Shown: positions 35,851 to 44,100 of the stretch, in pieces
Numbering within the stretch: position 1 is the stretch's first letter
Layout of the letters: every line of letters begins with the position of its first letter
Assembly (NCBI RefSeq): GCF_002723935.1
Contig: NZ_BEWM01000002.1
Span: 186,001-250,000 of the forward strand
DNA: 64,000 bases
From: Gluconobacter cerinus
Lineage (GTDB): Bacteria; Pseudomonadota; Alphaproteobacteria; Acetobacterales; Acetobacteraceae
Direction: 5' to 3'
The notes under the pieces: generated by a model
Database searches by the model: none
Told to the model about the DNA's origin: nothing
What the model saw: only the letters and a program-made list of their open reading frames with translations
Program-made: the position numbers and the translations under genes

Positions 35851-37055
35851 CAGCCTCCCTGTTTTGGTGTATCGCCCTGAGGCGGCATGACCGGAGCTGT
35901 TGGCGTCGAAGGAGCAGGTGGCGGTGCCACAGTGTCCGGAAGGGGAGTCTGTGGCAGCTTCTGAGGAGCTTCCGACGGCGCCGTGGGGACACTGACTGAG
36001 GGTGTCTGCTGCGTCTGGGTGGGAGTACTTGGTGCGACGGCAGCCGGGGGTGGTGCGGCGACAACAGGAGGTTGAACGGCTTCCTGTTCCTGCTGGGCCG
36101 GTTTCTGAGGCACTGGTGTTGGTGGTGCAGATGTTGATGGAGCCGGAACAGAAGGCTGGCTGATCTGCGGAGATGTTTCTGTTGAGGCTGGCGGCTGAGG
36201 AGCCGGCACCGAAGCTTTGGGAACGGGCGGCGGAGCGACTGGCAACGTCGTCGTAACTTGTGGTGTGGCCGGTGTCACGACAGCCGGCGGCGGAGTAACG
36301 GCCGCCGGGGTTCCGACATTTACTGCGCCACTGCCAGACCGAACGATCGGGCCGGAGACGCGCTCAATATTGACGGCGCCTGTGCCGTTGGCTGTCACCG
36401 TTGCAACGGAAGCGTTGCCATGAACGGTGGCGGTCGCATTGTCTGACGTCACGATCGTCAGGGCTTCGATACTGCCCTGTGACACCATGAAAGAGGCATC
36501 GTTCGACAGTTGTGCAGATAGAGCGGTCAGTTGTGCAGAGTCGGCGATCAGCGTTGATGTGCCGGAAGCCACGATCTGGGCCGCCCGTTCGAGAGAGCCG
36601 ATATGCACACTGGAGGCACCATGCATGCTCAGATCAAGGGACTGCGTATTCTCGATATCCATCGTCGCGGAGTCGAGGCTGGCATCAAGGGACGCCAGTT
36701 TTCCTTTGATGATGAAATGCGTGTCATGGCTGTCATGGATCGAGACGCCAGTATAAGGCGACACACTGATCGTGACCTTACCATTGGGTGCGCAACTTTT
36801 CGTGGCGATGGAGATGCGGCTGTCCGACTCTTCTTTGCCGCTGCGCATCGTCACCTGCGTTGCATTGCTGCTGTCTAAAGTAGCGCCGTCTTTCATGCTT
36901 GGGTCTACGACGATCCGCACCTGACCTGTGCAGGGAATCGCCATATCCAGATCAGATCCGGACATGGTGACGCGCGCGGCCTGAGCCGGGTAGGCAGAAA
37001 CTGCCCCTGTCAGCATGGACAGCAGCAGCATGCGCAGGGCGGTGCGGGATGTCAT
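35850..37055 (-). CDS. Secreted toastrack-like protein with Pro-rich tail
   Basis: A 401-residue exported protein. The signal peptide is cut near AQA-ARV (residue 26). Residues 27-250 are a beta-strand repeat region with Ser/Thr/Ala turns (DLSMHGASSVHIGS, ATVTANGTGAVNIERVSG) that resembles its downstream neighbour. Residues 251-401 are almost entirely Pro, Ala, Thr, Gln and Val, a flexible or wall-spanning tail. There is no membrane helix apart from the signal. The ATG overlaps the pspB stop (ATGA), which ties it to the psp operon. Confidence 0.72.
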   Translation of the reverse strand: MTSRTALRMLLLSMLTGAVSAYPAQAARVTMSGSDLDMAIPCTGQVRIVVDPSMKDGATLDSSNATQVTMRSGKEESDSRISIATKSCAPNGKVTISVSPYTGVSIHDSHDTHFIIKGKLASLDASLDSATMDIENTQSLDLSMHGASSVHIGSLERAAQIVASGTSTLIADSAQLTALSAQLSNDASFMVSQGSIEALTIVTSDNATATVHGNASVATVTANGTGAVNIERVSGPIVRSGSGAVNVGTPAAVTPPPAVVTPATPQVTTTLPVAPPPVPKASVPAPQPPASTETSPQISQPSVPAPSTSAPPTPVPQKPAQQEQEAVQPPVVAAPPPAAVAPSTPTQTQQTPSVSVPTAPSEAPQKLPQTPLPDTVAPPPAPSTPTAPVMPPQGDTPKQGG

Positions 37056-37294
37056 CGTGAACTCCTAGCTCTCCAGCCCGGGATATCCTCGTCGAGGATG
37101 CGTTCGAGCTGGTCGATCCTTTCTTCCAGACGCGTAGCATGGGCCTCGGCCTGTGTCAGGGCAGCCTGCAGATGTGGGTCTGAGATGCCTTGATTGGCAA
37201 GGTTGCCCGTTCGGGCACGCAACAGGCGCGGGCCCAGGACGAGCGCGGGGATGAAGCCAAAAAGCAGGACAAGAGCGACGATATCCTCATTCAT
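37052..37294 (-). CDS. pspB: Phage-shock protein PspB-like
   Basis: An 80-residue protein with one N-terminal helix (VALVLLFGFIPALVLGP) and a cytoplasmic coiled coil ending in LERILDEDIPGWRAR, matching the PspB C-terminal pattern. PspB works with PspC at the inner membrane to sense stress and release PspA. It starts 25 bp after pspA and overlaps the next gene by four bases. Confidence 0.85.
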   Translation of the reverse strand: MNEDIVALVLLFGFIPALVLGPRLLRARTGNLANQGISDPHLQAALTQAEAHATRLEERIDQLERILDEDIPGWRARSSR

Positions 37295-37319
37295 GACTCA
37301 GACTTTCTTGCAGCAGTCA

Positions 37320-38003
37320 TCAGGCTTCGCGCTTCTTTTCCGCAATCCGGCGTTTCAGAGTCTCGAACTCATCTTCTACAACCGCATCCGTCTCCAGAGC
37401 GGCCAACTCTTCGTGCAGGGAGGGGCGACCAGACCGACGTCCCAGATCATAGGCCTCGGCTTTGCCTTCCAGTTCATCCAGAGCGCGCTCGACCTGTTCG
37501 AAACGGTTCAGCGTGTCGTCAATGCGGGTATCGTAGAGCTTTTCACGCGTCTTGAGGCGTCCTTCTGCCGTGCGGGCACGCATGGTCAGGGTTTTCTCAC
37601 GGGATTTCGCATCCGCCAGTTTGGCCTGAAGCTTGGTGATGTCGTCGTTTTGCTGCTCAAGACCTTCCGTGACCTGTGCAATCTGGCGTTCAAGCCCTTC
37701 GCGGGACTGTTCGACCGTGTGACGTGCTGAGAGCGCCGCCTTGGCCAGATCGTCCCGGTTGCGTTCGATGGCAAGTGTGGCTTTGCGGTGCCATTCGTCT
37801 TCTTCGTGCATCATGGTGCGCACGCGGCGTTCAAGCTGCTTGCGTTCTGCGATGGTGCGGACGGCCTGACTGCGCACTTCAACGAGCGTGTCTTCCATCT
37901 CCTGAATGACAAGGCGGATCATCTTCTGCGGATCTTCTGCCGTGGCCAGAATCGCATTGAGATTGGAGTTCACGATATCGGCGAGCCGAGAAAAAATACC
38001 CAT
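37320..38003 (-). CDS. pspA: Phage-shock protein A (PspA/IM30)
   Basis: A 227-residue coiled-coil ESCRT-III-like membrane-repair protein. It opens with the amphipathic helix MGIFSRLADIVNSNLNAIL and AEDPQKMIRLVIQEMEDTL, and is almost wholly helical to RRIAEKKREA. PspA binds damaged inner membrane and also inhibits PspF. The ATG at 38003 has AGGAAGGAA upstream; an extension to 38039 is rejected. It is divergent from pspF. Confidence 0.95.
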   Translation of the reverse strand: MGIFSRLADIVNSNLNAILATAEDPQKMIRLVIQEMEDTLVEVRSQAVRTIAERKQLERRVRTMMHEEDEWHRKATLAIERNRDDLAKAALSARHTVEQSREGLERQIAQVTEGLEQQNDDITKLQAKLADAKSREKTLTMRARTAEGRLKTREKLYDTRIDDTLNRFEQVERALDELEGKAEAYDLGRRSGRPSLHEELAALETDAVVEDEFETLKRRIAEKKREA

Positions 38004-38115
38004 GACGCTTTCCTTCCTGAGAACTGGATTAGAGCACAATGACCTGTCTTGTCAGCGGGCTCGTTTTGGGGATGTTATGGTTGTGACAATCTGAAGTGGC
38101 GAACGAGGCTCAGAA
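38004..38115. promoter_or_regulatory. pspA-pspF divergent promoter region
   Basis: These 112 bases separate pspA and pspF. Scanning both strands for GG-N10-GC, the core of a sigma-54 -24/-12 element, found no match, although PspF proteins normally act at such promoters. Confidence 0.5.
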
Positions 38116-39168
38116 ATGGCGAGATCCACCCAAGCGGACGAGGTTCTGACACCCATCGGGCGGGCTCCGGCATTTCTGGCGATGCTGGACCAGATCTCCT
38201 GTCTTGCTCCCCTGAAGCGCCCCGTTCTGGTGATCGGAGAGCGCGGGACGGGGAAGGAGCTGGTTGCGGCGCGGCTTGCGTTGCTGTCGGATCGTTGGGA
38301 CGCACCTTTGGTCAAGCTGAACTGCGCGGCCCTTCCGGAAGCGCTGTTGGACAGCGAGTTGTTCGGACATGAGGCTGGCGCGTTTACGGGTGCGCAGAAG
38401 CGCCGCCTGTCGCGGTTTGAGCGCGCAGATGGTGGAACGCTGTTTCTGGATGAAATCGGCACAGCTTCTCTGGCGGTTCAGGAAAAGCTGCTCCGCGTTA
38501 TCGAGTACGGCAGTTTTGAGCGTGTTGGCGGCAGTGAGACAATTCGCGTGGATGTGCGTTTGATTGGTGCCACCAACGCGGATCTTCCGGCCATGGCGCG
38601 GGACGGAACATTCCGCCCGGACCTGCTCGACCGACTGGCATTCGATGTGGTCAATGTCCCGCCTCTGCGAGCCCGGCAGGACGATATTCCCCTGCTGGCC
38701 GACCATTTTGCGACGCGGATGAGCGCGGAACTTGGCCGAAAGCTTTTTGCGGGGTTTTCCCAGAAGGCTTTGCAGCGCCTGATTGACTACGACTGGCCCG
38801 GCAACGTCCGTGAGCTTCGGAATGTGGTGGAGCGCAGCGTGTACCGTATGGATCAGCCTGAGCGCCGTCTGGATGAGATTGTGCTTGATCCGTTCGTCAC
38901 GCCTGACTGGAGCAGCGTTGTGGCTCCAGCCTCGACCGGGGAAGGTCATGTTCAGGGAGACGTTCCCCAAACCTTCCCGCTGGATTTTGCTGAGACAGTT
39001 AAAGGTCATGAACGTGCGTTGCTGGAAGCGGCCCTCAAGGAGGCGCAGTTTAGCCAGCGGCAGGCCGCAGATCTTCTGGGGCTGACCTATTATCAGTTCC
39101 GCCACCACCTGCGGCTGCACGGTCTGGCCGACAAGGAAGCGCGGAAGGCCCTGACCAAAAAAGAATGA
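38116..39168 (+). CDS. pspF: Sigma-54-type activator PspF
   Basis: A 350-residue enhancer-binding protein without an N-terminal receiver domain, as in PspF. It has Walker A GERGTGKEL, the sigma-54 contact loop GAFTGA, Walker B GGTLFLDEIG, the arginine-finger region and a Fis-type helix-turn-helix at the end (FSQRQAADLLGLTYYQFRHHL). PspA normally binds its AAA+ domain and silences it. The ATG has GAGG eight bases upstream. Confidence 0.92.
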   Translation: MARSTQADEVLTPIGRAPAFLAMLDQISCLAPLKRPVLVIGERGTGKELVAARLALLSDRWDAPLVKLNCAALPEALLDSELFGHEAGAFTGAQKRRLSRFERADGGTLFLDEIGTASLAVQEKLLRVIEYGSFERVGGSETIRVDVRLIGATNADLPAMARDGTFRPDLLDRLAFDVVNVPPLRARQDDIPLLADHFATRMSAELGRKLFAGFSQKALQRLIDYDWPGNVRELRNVVERSVYRMDQPERRLDEIVLDPFVTPDWSSVVAPASTGEGHVQGDVPQTFPLDFAETVKGHERALLEAALKEAQFSQRQAADLLGLTYYQFRHHLRLHGLADKEARKALTKKE

Positions 39169-39274
39169 ACGCAGTTTCATACCTGGGTTCATGCATGAAG
39201 TGTGCCAGATTTTGTGGTGTGGGGATTTTTAGGAATGACACCGTTTGTGGGGTGAGTCGTTTGCGGGAAATTTG

Positions 39275-39356
39275 ACCATTAATTGGTAAATCAGGCCAAA
39301 AATTCTGCCGCGCTTCAATCGATGAGAAATACTCAATTAAACCATTTAATATGGTT
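39275..39356. promoter_or_regulatory. Two related inverted repeats upstream of cysH
   Basis: ACCA-TTAAT-TGGT at 39275-39287 and AACCAT-TTAAT-ATGGTT at 39340-39356 share the arms ACCA/TGGT and an identical TTAAT centre. They lie in the AT-rich 39169-39452 gap, which otherwise holds no gene. They are candidate operator sites for a sulfur-assimilation regulator. Confidence 0.5.
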
Positions 39357-39452
39357 ATACAAAATAAAATAGTTGAATAATGGGTGAAGCGCGCCTATGT
39401 CTCCTTCACGTCGTGATTCTGGCGCGTGTGAACAGGGATATGGGTGCAGTAA

Positions 39453-40133
39453 ATGCCTCTCTCACAATCCGAACTTCAACATCTTTTGGATACGCCGGAG
39501 AGTCACGCACTTGAAAAGGCGCTCGTGAGCCTGAAAGGCCGTGTCGCTGTTATTTCCTCATTTGGAGCTGAGTCGGCCATTCTCCTGGATGAGATTGCCC
39601 GGATAGACCCGTCTGTGCCGGTTTTCTTTCTGGATACGCGGCGCCATTTTCCGGAAACGCTCTCCTATCGTGATGAGCTTTCCGATGCGCTCGGCCTTCA
39701 GGACGTCCGGACTATTTCTCCCTTGGCTCGGGAGCTTGAGAACAGAGATCCACAGGATCAGCTCGCGGCATTCGATCCGGATGCCTGCTGCGCCCTGCGT
39801 AAAGTGGAGCCTTTGGAGTTGGTGCTTCCGGAATTTGATGTCTGGCTGACCGGGCGCAAGCGCAGTCAGGCCTCAACACGGGCAGCTCTTCCCATTGTGG
39901 AACCACAGCCGGATGGCACCGTGAAGCTCAACCCGCTTGCGGGGTGGGGCATGGAGAAAATCGAAGCAGAAATGCGTCGTCGGAACCTGCCGCGGCATCC
40001 TCTGGTTTCAAAAGGATACACTTCGATTGGCTGTGCGCCTTGCACACGGCCGGTTGGAGACGGAGAAGACGGGCGGGCAGGTCGTTGGGCCGGTCTGACC
40101 AAGACAGAATGCGGCATTCATCGGCCAGCATGA
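39453..40133 (+). CDS. cysH: Adenylyl-sulfate reductase (CysH)
   Basis: A 226-residue enzyme that reduces APS (or PAPS) to sulfite with thioredoxin. FGAESAILL and FFLDTRRHFPET bind the nucleotide. Two cysteine pairs, DACCALRKVEP and GCAPCTR, form the CC/CxxC [4Fe-4S] site that marks the APS-type, and the late TECGIH holds the catalytic Cys. It is the first gene of cysH-cysD-cysNC. The start follows a GTGCAGTAA leader. Confidence 0.92.
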   Translation: MPLSQSELQHLLDTPESHALEKALVSLKGRVAVISSFGAESAILLDEIARIDPSVPVFFLDTRRHFPETLSYRDELSDALGLQDVRTISPLARELENRDPQDQLAAFDPDACCALRKVEPLELVLPEFDVWLTGRKRSQASTRAALPIVEPQPDGTVKLNPLAGWGMEKIEAEMRRRNLPRHPLVSKGYTSIGCAPCTRPVGDGEDGRAGRWAGLTKTECGIHRPA

Positions 40134-40147
40134 ACATGGAGCGGACA

Positions 40148-40978
40148 ATGACGCGGACACAAACTCTGGCGGAACCGCGCGTCATGGATGATCTTGACCA
40201 GCTCGAAGCTCAGAGCATTTTCATCCTGCGTGAAGCCTATCGGAAACTGAAGCCCCTCTCGCTGCTGTGGTCCCTCGGGAAAGACAGCAACGCCATGGTC
40301 TGGCTGGCGCGCAAGGCGTTCATGGGGCGCGTGCCGTTCCCGGTCATGCATGTGGATACCGAGAAGAAATTCCCGGAAATGTATGCCTTTCGGGATGAGT
40401 ACACCAAGAAGTGGGATCTGGACCTCCTTCTGGGATACTGCCCCCCAGTCGAAGAAATCGATCCGTCCCTGCCGCCCGCTGCACGTTCCGCAGCGCGCAA
40501 GACGGCGGGTCTGGCGGCTATGATCGACAAGCATAAGCTGCGCGGTGTGATTGCTGGTATCCGCCGTGACGAGCAGGCCACACGTGCCAAGGAGCGCGTG
40601 TTCAGCCCGCGTGGCGCCGGTCATCGCTGGGATGTTCGCAATCAGCCGCCCGAATTCTGGGACCAGTATGCCACGCCGTATGAAGATGGCATGCATATTC
40701 GCGTCCATCCGTTGCTGGCTTGGCGGGAAATCGACATCTGGCGGTACATCGAACGCGAAGGCATCCCCCTCGTGGATCTGTATTTTGCCAAGGACGGTAA
40801 GCGTTATCGCTCTCTGGGTGACCAGGACATCACAAGCCCGATCGAGAGCAATGCCACGACCGTAGCCGAAGTGATTGCCGAGCTGGAAAGCAGCAAGACA
40901 TCCGAGCGCGCCGGGCGTGCCATGGATCATGAATCAGAAGACGCATTCGAGCGTCTGCGCGTGGCGGGGTATCTGTAA
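40148..40978 (+). CDS. cysD: Sulfate adenylyltransferase small subunit CysD
   Basis: A 276-residue subunit of ATP sulfurylase, which makes APS from sulfate and [19 protein letters not shown] is the PP-loop, then [37 protein letters not shown] and [20 protein letters not shown]. The ATG at 40148 has GGAG six bases upstream; ATG at 40130 overlapping the cysH stop is an alternative. It lies one base before cysNC. Confidence 0.94.
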   Translation: MTRTQTLAEPRVMDDLDQLEAQSIFILREAYRKLKPLSLLWSLGKDSNAMVWLARKAFMGRVPFPVMHVDTEKKFPEMYAFRDEYTKKWDLDLLLGYCPPVEEIDPSLPPAARSAARKTAGLAAMIDKHKLRGVIAGIRRDEQATRAKERVFSPRGAGHRWDVRNQPPEFWDQYATPYEDGMHIRVHPLLAWREIDIWRYIEREGIPLVDLYFAKDGKRYRSLGDQDITSPIESNATTVAEVIAELESSKTSERAGRAMDHESEDAFERLRVAGYL

Positions 40979-40979
40979 G

Positions 40980-42860
40980 ATGGGTGACATTATCGCAACC
41001 CAGGAACTCTCTGGAGCGTATCGCGCGGCCGCCACGCCGATCGTGATCGTCGGGCACGTCGATCACGGTAAATCCACTCTGATTGGACGTCTGCTTTACG
41101 ATACGGACAGCCTTCAGGACGGCAAGCTGGCGCAGATCGTTGAGAGCAGCCGTAAGCGTGGTCTGGCGGTGGAGTGGAGCTTCCTGCTCGATTCCCTTCA
41201 GATCGAGCGTGATCAGGGCGTGACGGTTGATTCCACGCGTATTCCGTTCCGTCTGGGCTCCCGTGAGTTCGTGATTGTGGATGCGCCGGGCCATCGCCAG
41301 TTCCTGCGCAACATGATTACGGGTGCTGCCGATGCCGAGGCGGCCGTTCTGGTTGTGGATGCTCAGGAGGGTGCGCAGGAGCAGACGCGGCGTCATGCCA
41401 TGCTGCTGCGTCTGATCGGGATCCGGCACGTCATTGTGCTGCTGAACAAGTCCGACGTTCTGGGCTTCGACGAGGCCAAGATCGTTCAGGCCGAGTCTGA
41501 TGTCCGGCAGCTTCTTGGTCGTCTGGAAATCGAAGTTGAAGCCGTTGTTCCGGCGTCTGCGCGTGATGGTGACAATATTGCCAGCCGTTCCGAGCGGTCT
41601 GCCTGGTACAAGGGGCCGACACTGATCGAGGCTCTGGCCAATGTGCCTCCGCCGACGTCCCGTCTGTCTCTGCCGTTCAGGATGCCGGTGCAGGACGTTT
41701 ATCGCTTTGATGGCGTGCGTTACGTTGCCGGCCGGATCGAGCGTGGCACTGTCCGTGCGGGCGATCGTCTGGCAATTGGTGCCCAGGGCCAGATCGCAAC
41801 CGTTGCAGAAGTTTGCCGCTGGCATGCGCCGGAACTGCCGGTTGCTGGTGCGGGTGAATCCATTGCGCTGCGCCTGGAGCCGGATCTCGTGCCGGATCGT
41901 GGGGACCTGCTGTTCCCGGCAGATGATAAAGCGTCAGCACCAGAGCGCTCTGCCCGTATTCGCACGCGTCTGTTCTGGCTGCGGGGTGAGCCTCTTCGTG
42001 TTGGGGAAAGCTTCACGCTTCGTCTGACGACAGCAGAGCATGATGTGACGGTGGCGTCCATTGATGCGGTTGTCGATCTGGATGACCTGACATTGCGTCA
42101 GGGCGATGAGGTTCCGCCAGACGGATTTGCTGAAATCACGCTCGCTGCTTCTCACGCCGTGCTGTTTGACCCGTTCTCTCCAGGAATGGGCGATGGACGT
42201 GGCGTTCTGGTCGATCGTCATCAGCGGATTGTTGGCGGCGCACCGCTGATTGGTCCTGCTGAACTCGAAGATGGTGTTCATGCGATCCACCCGACGGCCA
42301 GCCGTATCTCTGCTGTACAGCAAGCTCAGACGCGTGGTCATAAGAGTGGCGTGTTCTGGCTGACGGGCCTCCCGGGCTCCGGCAAGAGCACTGTGGCTCG
42401 TGCCGCAGAAGTATCTCTGGCAGGGCAGGGTGTGAAAGCCACCGTTCTGGATGGAGATACGTTACGGGCCGGACTGTGCAGCGATCTGGGCTTCTCGCCG
42501 GAAGACCGTCGCGAGAACATTCGTCGTGCGGCGCATGTCGCGAAAATTTTGTCTGAGAGCGGCCAGGCTGTCGTTGTCGCACTGGTCTCGCCCCTTCAGG
42601 CAGACCGCGATCTGGCGCGCCAGATTGTAGGTGAGGGCTTCCACGAGATTTTTGTGGATACACCCCTGGAAACCTGCGAACAGCGTGACCCCAAAGGGCT
42701 TTATGCTGCGGCACGTTCGGGAAAAATTCCAGAGTTCACAGGTGTTTCAGCGCCTTACGAAGCGCCATTATCTCCGGAGCTGCGCTTGGGAGCTGACCGG
42801 ACGGAAGCAGAGACTGTCAGTGAATTGACGGGCTTTGTGCTTCGGGTTGTTCAGCCCTGA
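40980..42860 (+). CDS. cysNC: Bifunctional CysN-CysC (sulfurylase GTPase/APS kinase)
   Basis: A 626-residue fusion. Residues 1-440 are CysN, the GTPase that drives ATP sulfurylase ([25 protein letters not shown]). From about 455 APS kinase begins with [16 protein letters not shown] and later [17 protein letters not shown] and [18 protein letters not shown]. The kinase makes PAPS, while the neighbouring CysH looks APS-type, so PAPS may serve other sulfotransfer or both routes may operate. A terminator follows. Confidence 0.95.
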   Translation: MGDIIATQELSGAYRAAATPIVIVGHVDHGKSTLIGRLLYDTDSLQDGKLAQIVESSRKRGLAVEWSFLLDSLQIERDQGVTVDSTRIPFRLGSREFVIVDAPGHRQFLRNMITGAADAEAAVLVVDAQEGAQEQTRRHAMLLRLIGIRHVIVLLNKSDVLGFDEAKIVQAESDVRQLLGRLEIEVEAVVPASARDGDNIASRSERSAWYKGPTLIEALANVPPPTSRLSLPFRMPVQDVYRFDGVRYVAGRIERGTVRAGDRLAIGAQGQIATVAEVCRWHAPELPVAGAGESIALRLEPDLVPDRGDLLFPADDKASAPERSARIRTRLFWLRGEPLRVGESFTLRLTTAEHDVTVASIDAVVDLDDLTLRQGDEVPPDGFAEITLAASHAVLFDPFSPGMGDGRGVLVDRHQRIVGGAPLIGPAELEDGVHAIHPTASRISAVQQAQTRGHKSGVFWLTGLPGSGKSTVARAAEVSLAGQGVKATVLDGDTLRAGLCSDLGFSPEDRRENIRRAAHVAKILSESGQAVVVALVSPLQADRDLARQIVGEGFHEIFVDTPLETCEQRDPKGLYAAARSGKIPEFTGVSAPYEAPLSPELRLGADRTEAETVSELTGFVLRVVQP

Positions 42861-42886
42861 TTGCAGATAAATAAAGTGAATTGAGA

Positions 42887-42916
42887 AACGGCGGGCTTTG
42901 TCCCGCCGTTTTTTTT
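42887..42916 (+). terminator. Rho-independent terminator after cysNC
   Basis: AACGGCGGG (42887-42895) pairs with CCCGCCGTT (42902-42910) around a 6-nt loop, followed by a run of T. Confidence 0.93.
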
Positions 42917-43090
42917 GCTCAAAAGCCTCTACCTCACGGTGCGCGTGTCACGCGATCCCGATCGCACAGTTTGTCCCGTTCTCGAAGGAGAGGGTGAATT
43001 GCCTCATTCTGTGTTGATCGTTTTTAGGCCAAAATCTGGCTGCGTAAGTAGGCGATGAATACGTCTTCTGACCCGTAACTCCACATAGAT

Positions 43091-43305
43091 ATCACATAAA
43101 AAGTAACATTTATCACGTATTTATGTGATGAAAATCTGTAGAGCAATCGGCGTCGTTTATCACGAATAATACCCAATTATATCAGATAATTAGGCATTAA
43201 CGGCCTTTGCTATATCCGTAAAACATCATTCTGAATCCCGGTGGTAACAGTCTTTTTGTGACGAAATTATCATTGATGAAGTTATTTATAACAGTATAGT
43301 TGTTA
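43091..43305. promoter_or_regulatory. Candidate operator array before the ketose operon
   Basis: The AT-rich gap 42917-43335 contains repeated ATCACRWA half-sites: 43091-43098, 43112-43119, the reverse copy 43122-43129 and 43159-43166. The middle pair forms a near-perfect 18-bp palindrome. AATTAT-N5-ATAATT lies at 43175-43191 and TAACA-N7-TGTTA at 43289-43305. DeoR-type repressors often bind such repeated sites. No gene is seen in the gap. Confidence 0.5.
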
Positions 43306-43335
43306 CGAATCGGGTGCTCGAATCGGAGATGGACG

Positions 43336-44100
43336 ATGGAGCGTGACGCTATCTGGGTTGGTACAAGCTGGAAGATGAACAAGGGGCCTGCGGCATCTGT
43401 CGCGGCCGCGAACGAGCTTGCACGGATGTCTTTCCCGGCAGCTATCCAGCCGTTCGTCATCCCACCATTTACGTCTCTAAAGGATGTCTGTGACAGGCTC
43501 TCAGGAAGCCGTGTGGCAGTAGGTGCACAGAACATGCACTGGCAGGACGAGGGCGCGTGGACCGGAGAAATTTCACCGACCATGATTTCGGAATGTGGTG
43601 CGGAACTGGTGGAAATTGGTCATTCAGAACGCCGGACCTATTTCGGAGAAACGGATCACACCGTTAATCTCAAGGTTCATGCGGCTCTACGGCATGGATT
43701 GAGGCCACTCGTCTGTATCGGTGATACAGCTGATGAATATTCTTATAGCGTAACAAACGAAACTTTGGCACGCCAATTGAAGGTCGCCCTTCACGGGGTG
43801 TCTGAAGACGATGTTCCACAGGTTCTCATTGCATATGAACCTGTCTGGGCAATTGGTGCGTCAGGGCGCCCTGCAGATGCGGCTTTTGTTGAGAGAACGC
43901 ATAATTATCTGCGTAAGGTCCTGATTAACATTGCCGGATCCAGTGCAGGGTCTGCGATCAAGCTTCTCTATGGCGGAAGTGTCACGCAGGACAATGCGGC
44001 TGGCTATGTCGCTCTGCCTCATGTGAATGGAGTGTTCGTTGGGCGGGCTGCCTGGAATGTGGAGCATTTTCAGGCGTTGGCTGAGGGGGTCATCGCATGA
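43336..44100 (+). CDS. TIM-family isomerase, probable tetrulose-phosphate type
   Basis: A 254-residue TIM barrel. It keeps Lys13, the catalytic His in EIGHSERR and the Glu in IAYEPVWAIG, but the N-terminal motif reads VGTSWKMNK, with Ser11 in place of the near-invariant Asn of glycolytic TpiA. As I recall, the second TpiA of erythritol users (EryH, LerI) has this same form. EryH/LerI interconvert tetrulose phosphates. ATG at 43336 has GGAG upstream; the longer frame from 43300 is not used. It is first in the operon and overlaps the DeoR gene by four bases. Confidence 0.85.
   Translation: MERDAIWVGTSWKMNKGPAASVAAANELARMSFPAAIQPFVIPPFTSLKDVCDRLSGSRVAVGAQNMHWQDEGAWTGEISPTMISECGAELVEIGHSERRTYFGETDHTVNLKVHAALRHGLRPLVCIGDTADEYSYSVTNETLARQLKVALHGVSEDDVPQVLIAYEPVWAIGASGRPADAAFVERTHNYLRKVLINIAGSSAGSAIKLLYGGSVTQDNAAGYVALPHVNGVFVGRAAWNVEHFQALAEGVIA

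Noticed and set aside
38110-39192. Long minus-strand frame of 360 codons opposite pspF
   Set aside because: The plus-strand frame has unmistakable PspF motifs. The antisense frame has no family features and reflects codon bias in a GC-rich gene.
39944-40147. N-terminal extension of CysD into cysH
   Set aside because: The extension reads cysH out of frame. CysD similarity begins after the ATG at 40148, which has its own ribosome site.
40830-41825. Minus-strand frame of 331 codons opposite cysD-cysNC
   Set aside because: It is a shadow of the CysN coding strand.
43336-44100. Simple call as the glycolytic tpiA
   Set aside because: The GTSWKMNK motif and the operon with RpiB, DeoR and a DhaK-type kinase point to the tetrulose-phosphate paralogue.
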